Assembly (NCBI GenBank): GCA_040509055.1
Contig: JBEVLT010000290.1
Location: 1 to 9,793 of the forward strand
Direction of reading: 5' to 3'
DNA length: 9,793 bases
Origin: JAJKIP01 sp040509055
GTDB lineage: Bacteria > Bacteroidota > Bacteroidia > Chitinophagales > Chitinophagaceae
Part shown: positions 6,111-9,793 of the stretch, in pieces
Position numbering within the stretch: position 1 is the stretch's first letter
How the letters are laid out: every line of letters starts with the position of its first letter
Notes under the pieces: generated by a model
The model's database searches: none
What the model saw: the letters and a program-made list of their open reading frames with translations, nothing else
What the model was told of the DNA's origin: nothing
Made by a program: the position numbers and the translations under genes

Positions 6111-7940
6111 ATGGATAAATTCATCGTTTCCGCAAGAAAATACAGGCCGCAGACCTTTGATACGGTGGTGGGGCAATCGCATATCACCACCACGCTGAAA
6201 AATGCGATCCGGCACAACCAGCTGGCGCATGCCTTTTTGTTTTGCGGTCCGCGAGGCGTAGGCAAGACCACCTGTGCCCGCATCCTGGCCAAAACGATCA
6301 ATTGCGAGAACCAGACCAGGGAGGGCGAAGCCTGCAATACCTGTCATTCCTGCGTATCGTTCAACGAAGGCACTTCAATGAACATACACGAGCTCGATGC
6401 CGCCAGCAACAACTCGGTCGATGATATTCGTACACTGGTGGAGCAGGTACGCTTTGCCCCGCAGGCCGGAAAGTACAAAGTGTATATCATCGATGAGGTG
6501 CACATGCTCAGTTCTTCGGCCTTCAATGCCTTCCTGAAAACGCTGGAGGAACCTCCCTCCTATGCCATCTTTATCCTGGCGACTACGGAAAAGCACAAAA
6601 TATTGCCCACGATCCTGAGCCGTTGCCAGATATTCGACTTTAAACGCATTACTACCACCGACACGGTGGAGCACCTGGAGCAGATCTGCGTAAAGGAAGA
6701 GGTGAATGCAGAAAAAGCGGCGCTCCACGTGATCGCACAGAAAAGCGAAGGCTGCATGCGGGATGCCCTCAGCATCATGGATAAGATCGTCAGCTTTACC
6801 GGCGGCGAACTGAACTATGGCAATACGCTGGAGCACCTGAATATCCTGGACGAGGACTATTACTTCAGGCTGCTGGACTGCATGCTGCAGCAGGACCTGG
6901 CCGGCGCCATGCTGCTGTACGACGATATCAACCGCAAGGGATTCGAGGGCGACCTGGTACTGAACGGGTTTGCCGAGTTCATCCGCAACCTGCTGGTGTG
7001 CAAGGATGAAAAAGCGGCCCGCCTGCTCGACGCCGTGGAAAGCTTCCGCGAGAAATACCTGGAAACGTCGAAAAACGTACAGGCAGCCATACTGATCAGC
7101 GCGCTGAATATCCTGAACGAAGCGGAGATCAATTACAAAGGCGCCCGCAACAAACGGCTGCATGTGGAGCTGGCCCTGATCAGGCTTTGCTACCTGCAGC
7201 AGGCCATCGAGCTCAGTGCCGGCGACAGCGGTATCGGTAAAAAAAAAGCAGTTGAGTCAGTAAAGCCGCTCGCCTTTCGCCATATTCCGTCCCTGCAACC
7301 CGAAAAACAGCGGGCCAGCCCGGACACCGGCGAAAAACTGATCATCGAAACCCCGCGCCGGCAGCCCCCGGCACCAGCCGCTCCGCCATCGTCCGGCAAT
7401 GGACAGCCGGCCCCCAATACCGGGCAGCCGGTATCTGCAGCCAGCCAGCCATCTTCCATCGCCCAACAACCGTCATCCGCTCCTCCTCCCAACAAACTGG
7501 CGGCCCTCAACAAGATCCGCAACCAGTACCGCGATAACGGCGTGCAGCAGGAACAGGTTAACCATCCCCTGCAGGACACAACACTGCAAACCGCCTGGCA
7601 GGATTATATGCAGCAACTGAAAGCGGCAAGAAACCCCGCCTTCCAGCCCTTTGCACTGGCCCAGCTGGAAATAAAAGATGCCAATAGCTTCGAGGTCATC
7701 ACATCCAACAATATCGAGCAGCGGTTCATCGAGCATGAACGCAACCGTTTATTCGCCTGGCTGCAGCAGCAGCTGCAAAACAAACTGCTTCAGTTCACGG
7801 TGATCATCCGGGAGAACAAAGAGCAGCAGCCAGCAATCGACCTGCCGCTCTCCACCAAGGAGCAGTTCCTGAAAATGATCGAGCAATACCCCATGGTAAA
7901 GGAACTGAAAGACCGGCTGCGGCTGGAACTGGACTGGTAA
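6111..7940 (+). CDS. dnaX: DNA polymerase III clamp-loader subunit tau/gamma
   Basis: ATPase subunit of the clamp loader, which opens the sliding clamp onto primed DNA; the long tau form also binds polymerase core and helicase. The 609-residue protein shows the start KYRPQTFDTVVGQ, P-loop GPRGVGKT (46-53), zinc-binding cysteines C65, C75, C78 and C81, Walker B VYIIDEVH with D128 and E129, sensor 1 ILATTE (155-160), arginine finger SRC (170-172) and sensor 2 GCMRDA (214-219). Domain III ends near 370. A Pro/Gln/Ser-rich linker (about 385-475) leads to a tau C-terminal domain ending in LELDW. At codons 377-379 a run of nine A encodes three lysines just before the linker. A shift to either other frame there ends translation within five codons and gives a gamma-like protein of 381 or 383 residues. 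The gene seems to be transcribed alone: it has its own promoter box and a terminator follows. Confidence 0.97.
   Translation: MDKFIVSARKYRPQTFDTVVGQSHITTTLKNAIRHNQLAHAFLFCGPRGVGKTTCARILAKTINCENQTREGEACNTCHSCVSFNEGTSMNIHELDAASNNSVDDIRTLVEQVRFAPQAGKYKVYIIDEVHMLSSSAFNAFLKTLEEPPSYAIFILATTEKHKILPTILSRCQIFDFKRITTTDTVEHLEQICVKEEVNAEKAALHVIAQKSEGCMRDALSIMDKIVSFTGGELNYGNTLEHLNILDEDYYFRLLDCMLQQDLAGAMLLYDDINRKGFEGDLVLNGFAEFIRNLLVCKDEKAARLLDAVESFREKYLETSKNVQAAILISALNILNEAEINYKGARNKRLHVELALIRLCYLQQAIELSAGDSGIGKKKAVESVKPLAFRHIPSLQPEKQRASPDTGEKLIIETPRRQPPAPAAPPSSGNGQPAPNTGQPVSAASQPSSIAQQPSSAPPPNKLAALNKIRNQYRDNGVQQEQVNHPLQDTTLQTAWQDYMQQLKAARNPAFQPFALAQLEIKDANSFEVITSNNIEQRFIEHERNRLFAWLQQQLQNKLLQFTVIIRENKEQQPAIDLPLSTKEQFLKMIEQYPMVKELKDRLRLELDW
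7239..7263 (+). promoter_or_regulatory. Probable slippage site producing the gamma form of DnaX
   Basis: Nine consecutive A (7239-7247) are read as AAA AAA AAA. With one extra A, or a -1 ribosomal shift, the frame becomes AGC AGT TGA, stopping at 7253-7255. With one A lost, or a +1 shift, it becomes AAG CAG TTG AGT CAG TAA, stopping at 7261-7263. No Shine-Dalgarno-like stimulator is seen upstream and no strong hairpin downstream, so transcriptional slippage as in Thermus thermophilus dnaX fits better than the E. coli ribosomal mechanism. This is the longest A run in any coding sequence of the window; the next is seven. Confidence 0.65.
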
Positions 7941-7974
7941 ATCGTCCGTCCTTTCTGTTTATCCTCTCGCTTTT

Positions 7975-8015
7975 CTGGCTACCGGCCCTGGACGAAGCCC
8001 GGCCAGTTATTTTTT
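7975..8015 (+). terminator. Terminator of dnaX
   Basis: CTGG (7975-7978) pairs with CCAG (8003-8006) and CCGG (7982-7985) with CCGG (7999-8002), with a CTA bulge on the left arm. The stem is followed at once by TTATTTTTT (8007-8015). It lies about 35 nt after the dnaX stop. The stem is imperfect but GC-rich, and the T tract is good. Confidence 0.6.
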
Positions 8016-8168
8016 CATGAGCCCGGTCCCGGTATCAGGCCCCCGGTTTGGCCGCGCAGCGCCAGCCCGGACCGCCAAAGGCGGGAAGCCTGTGATTCAG
8101 AAACTTATTAAAAGTTATTGTAGCATTACCACCGTCTGGCATTCAACGGGTAATTGATGTTTTTATCT
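8016..8168. other. GC-rich spacer between dnaX and the E2 gene
   Basis: I see no gene. A small perfect hairpin, CCGCC and GGCGG around AAA, lies at 8072-8084. Several further CCGG-rich stretches between 8022 and 8070 could pair with one another. The last 60 nt turn AT-rich towards the promoter box of the next gene. Confidence 0.4.
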
Positions 8169-8176
8169 TAATTTCG
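8169..8176 (+). promoter_or_regulatory. Possible -7 box for the E2 gene
   Basis: TAATTTCG matches TAnnTTTG at five of six defined positions and ends 18 nt before the ATG. A TTG at 8154-8156 is too close to serve as a standard -33 element. Confidence 0.4.
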
Positions 8177-8194
8177 GCCAAAATTTTAAGATAC

Positions 8195-9793
8195 ATGGCT
8201 GAAGTGATCCTGATGCCCCGCCTGAGCGATACCATGACCGAAGGAGTGATAGCCGCCTGGCATAAGAAAGTAGGCGATCCTGTGAAGAAAGGCGACCTGC
8301 TGGCCGAAGTAGAGACCGACAAAGCTACCATGGAGCTGGAAAGCTACAAGGATGGCACATTGCTGCATATCGGTACCGATAAAGGCGGCAAGCTGCAGGT
8401 AAACGACCTGCTGGCCATCATCGGCAACAAAGGCGAAGACATCAGCGAGCTGGTAAAAGGCGGCGGCACGGCTGCCGAACCTGCCAAAAAAGAAGAGCCG
8501 AAAAAAGAAAGCGCGGAACAAAAACCCGCCGAGGAAAAGGAAAAGCCGGCTGAAGCCCCTGCCAAAAGCATCGATGTTTCCAAAATGGACGAAGTGGTGC
8601 TGATGCCCCGGCTGAGCGATACCATGACCGAAGGTGTAATAGCCGGCTGGAACAAGAACGTGGGCGATGCAGTAAAGAAAGGCGATGTGCTGGCGGATAT
8701 CGAAACCGACAAGGCCACCATGGAGCTGGAAAGCTATAAGAATGGCACCCTGCTGTATGTTGGTGCGCAGAAAGGAGAAAAGATCGCCGTCAATGACCTG
8801 CTGGCCATCATCGGCGAAAAAGATAAAGTGGATGTGGACGCGATCGTAGCTGCTGTAAAAGGCGGCGGCGCCTCCAATGGCAAGGCCCCGGAAGAAGCTC
8901 AGCAGGGCACAGAAGAAAAACCCGCCGCTGAAGCTGCCAAACAGGAAGAAGCTGCCAGCCAGCCTTCTTCGCAGGACAATGGACGGATCAAGGCTTCTCC
9001 GCTGGCTAAAAAACTGGCCGCCGAAAAAGGCATCGATCTCAAAAGCGTACAGGGCTCCGGTGATGGCGGCCGGATCACCAAACAGGATATCGACAGCTAC
9101 AAACCGGCCGCAAAAACGGAAGCTCCTGCAGAGAGCAAACCGGCCGCACCTGCTGCACCTGCCGGCCAGGTAAGCTACGAAGAGGTACCGGTGTCGCAAA
9201 TGCGCAAGGTGATCGCCAAGCGGCTGGCCGAAAGCAAATTCACCGCCCCGCACTTCTACCTCACCATGGCTATCGATATGGATAACGCGGTAGCCAGCCG
9301 GGCCAAGCTCAATGAAACAAGTAAGGTAAAAATATCCTTCAACGACCTGGTGCTGAAAGCCTGCGCCGTGGCGCTGAAGCAGCACCCTGCCGTAAACAGC
9401 AGCTGGCTGGGTGATAAGATCCGCACGAACCACCATGTAAACATCGGTGTGGCAGTAGCCGTGGAAGACGGCCTGCTGGTACCGGTGGTACGGTTTGCCG
9501 ACACGAAATCGCTGTCACAGATCGCAGGCGAGGTGAAAACATTTGCGCAAAAAGCAAAGGATAAAAAACTGCAGCCCTCCGATTGGGAAGGCAATACGTT
9601 CACTATCTCCAACCTCGGCATGTTCGGTATCGACGAGTTTACCGCTATCATCAACCCGCCGGATGCCTGCATCCTGGCCGTGGGCGGCATCAGCCAGGTG
9701 CCGGTAGTAAAGAATGGCGCCGTGGTACCGGGCAACGTAATGAAAGTGACGCTGAGCTGCGACCACCGCGTGGTAGATGGCGCTACCGGATCG
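8195..9793 (+). CDS. pdhC: Pyruvate dehydrogenase E2, dihydrolipoamide acetyltransferase (3' end cut by window)
   Basis: Core enzyme of the pyruvate dehydrogenase complex, passing the acetyl group from lipoyl-lysine to coenzyme A. The frame is open from the ATG at 8195 to the window edge (533 codons); about 20 residues appear to be missing. Domain order: lipoyl domain 1 (about 2-77, lipoylated K43 in ETDKATMELES), Ala/Pro/Lys/Glu-rich linker, lipoyl domain 2 (about 133-207, K173 in the same motif), second linker, E1/E3-binding domain (about 262-300, from RIKASPLAKKLA to GRITKQDI), third linker, catalytic domain (about 328 onward) with active-site H524 and D528 in DHRVVDG. MPRLSDTMTEG and the catalytic domain fit pyruvate E2 better than the 2-oxoglutarate or branched-chain enzymes, but that choice rests on remembered consensus. 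No E1 or E3 gene is in the window. It follows dnaX after a terminator, so it is likely transcribed on its own. Confidence 0.93.
   Translation, partial: MAEVILMPRLSDTMTEGVIAAWHKKVGDPVKKGDLLAEVETDKATMELESYKDGTLLHIGTDKGGKLQVNDLLAIIGNKGEDISELVKGGGTAAEPAKKEEPKKESAEQKPAEEKEKPAEAPAKSIDVSKMDEVVLMPRLSDTMTEGVIAGWNKNVGDAVKKGDVLADIETDKATMELESYKNGTLLYVGAQKGEKIAVNDLLAIIGEKDKVDVDAIVAAVKGGGASNGKAPEEAQQGTEEKPAAEAAKQEEAASQPSSQDNGRIKASPLAKKLAAEKGIDLKSVQGSGDGGRITKQDIDSYKPAAKTEAPAESKPAAPAAPAGQVSYEEVPVSQMRKVIAKRLAESKFTAPHFYLTMAIDMDNAVASRAKLNETSKVKISFNDLVLKACAVALKQHPAVNSSWLGDKIRTNHHVNIGVAVAVEDGLLVPVVRFADTKSLSQIAGEVKTFAQKAKDKKLQPSDWEGNTFTISNLGMFGIDEFTAIINPPDACILAVGGISQVPVVKNGAVVPGNVMKVTLSCDHRVVDGATGS
8201..8815 (+). 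repeat. Tandem lipoyl-domain repeat within pdhC
   Basis: Residues 3-77 and 133-207 align without gaps at 59 of 75 identical positions by hand count (about 79 percent). At the DNA level some stretches are almost unchanged, for example GAGCGATACCATGACCGAAG and ACCATGGAGCTGGAAAGCTA occur in both copies. This points to an internal duplication kept similar, or evened out by gene conversion. Confidence 0.85.

Noticed and set aside
6375..7163. 262-codon minus-strand open frame opposite dnaX
   Set aside because: It is antisense to the ATPase core of dnaX and shows no family features.
7379..7490. Repetitive Pro/Gln/Ser-coding stretch in dnaX as a possible mobile or satellite repeat
   Set aside because: It is the normal low-complexity linker of tau, it stays in frame, and it has no exact repeat unit.
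8186..9436. 416-codon minus-strand open frame opposite pdhC
   Set aside because: It is antisense to a clear E2. The Phe/Gly-rich, repeat-like product simply mirrors the lipoyl domains and linkers.
1..9793. Defence system, prophage, transposon, CRISPR array, tRNA or rRNA
   Set aside because: No transposase, integrase, nuclease pair, spaced direct repeats or tRNA-like fold was seen on either strand. The window is mainly housekeeping genes.

Overview
The window looks like a chromosomal housekeeping segment from a member of the Bacteroidota, most probably a Chitinophagaceae-like bacterium of moderate GC. Four things point there: promoter-like boxes of the TAnnTTTG type, no Shine-Dalgarno sequences before starts, a very short ATP synthase epsilon subunit, and a two-gene atpD-atpC unit standing alone. 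This placement is inferred from sequence character, not from a database match.

Layout, left to right. Positions 1-86 hold no gene I can assign. A strong leftward Rho-independent terminator (87-120) closes the atpD-atpC operon on the minus strand (atpC 146-403, atpD 475-1974). The short gap between these two genes is filled by one long hairpin made of 7-bp repeats. The atpD promoter lies at about 2004-2035. A 466-nt region (1975-2440) with no convincing gene separates the operon from the plus-strand genes.

From 2441 everything reads rightward: a small AT-richer gene for an exported MORN-repeat protein (2441-2875); a lipoprotein L,D-transpeptidase of the YcbB/LdtD type (3058-4701); a conserved protein with GNAT acyltransferase features and no known role (4755-5951); dnaX, the clamp-loader tau/gamma subunit (6111-7940); and a pyruvate dehydrogenase E2 with two lipoyl domains (8195 to the window edge, about 20 residues short of complete). 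The last three each have a TAATnTnG box just before the start and are probably transcribed separately. dnaX is followed by a terminator.

The genes do not form one pathway. They cover ATP synthesis, cell-wall cross-linking, replication and central carbon metabolism. There is no sign of a defence island, prophage, transposon, CRISPR array, or tRNA or rRNA gene.

The most interesting signal is inside dnaX. A run of nine A residues sits exactly where the ATPase core ends, and both alternative reading frames hit a stop within a few codons. This is the arrangement known from Thermus thermophilus, where transcriptional slippage makes the short gamma form beside full-length tau. The second is the heptad-repeat hairpin between atpD and atpC, with the same repeat unit recurring in the atpD promoter.
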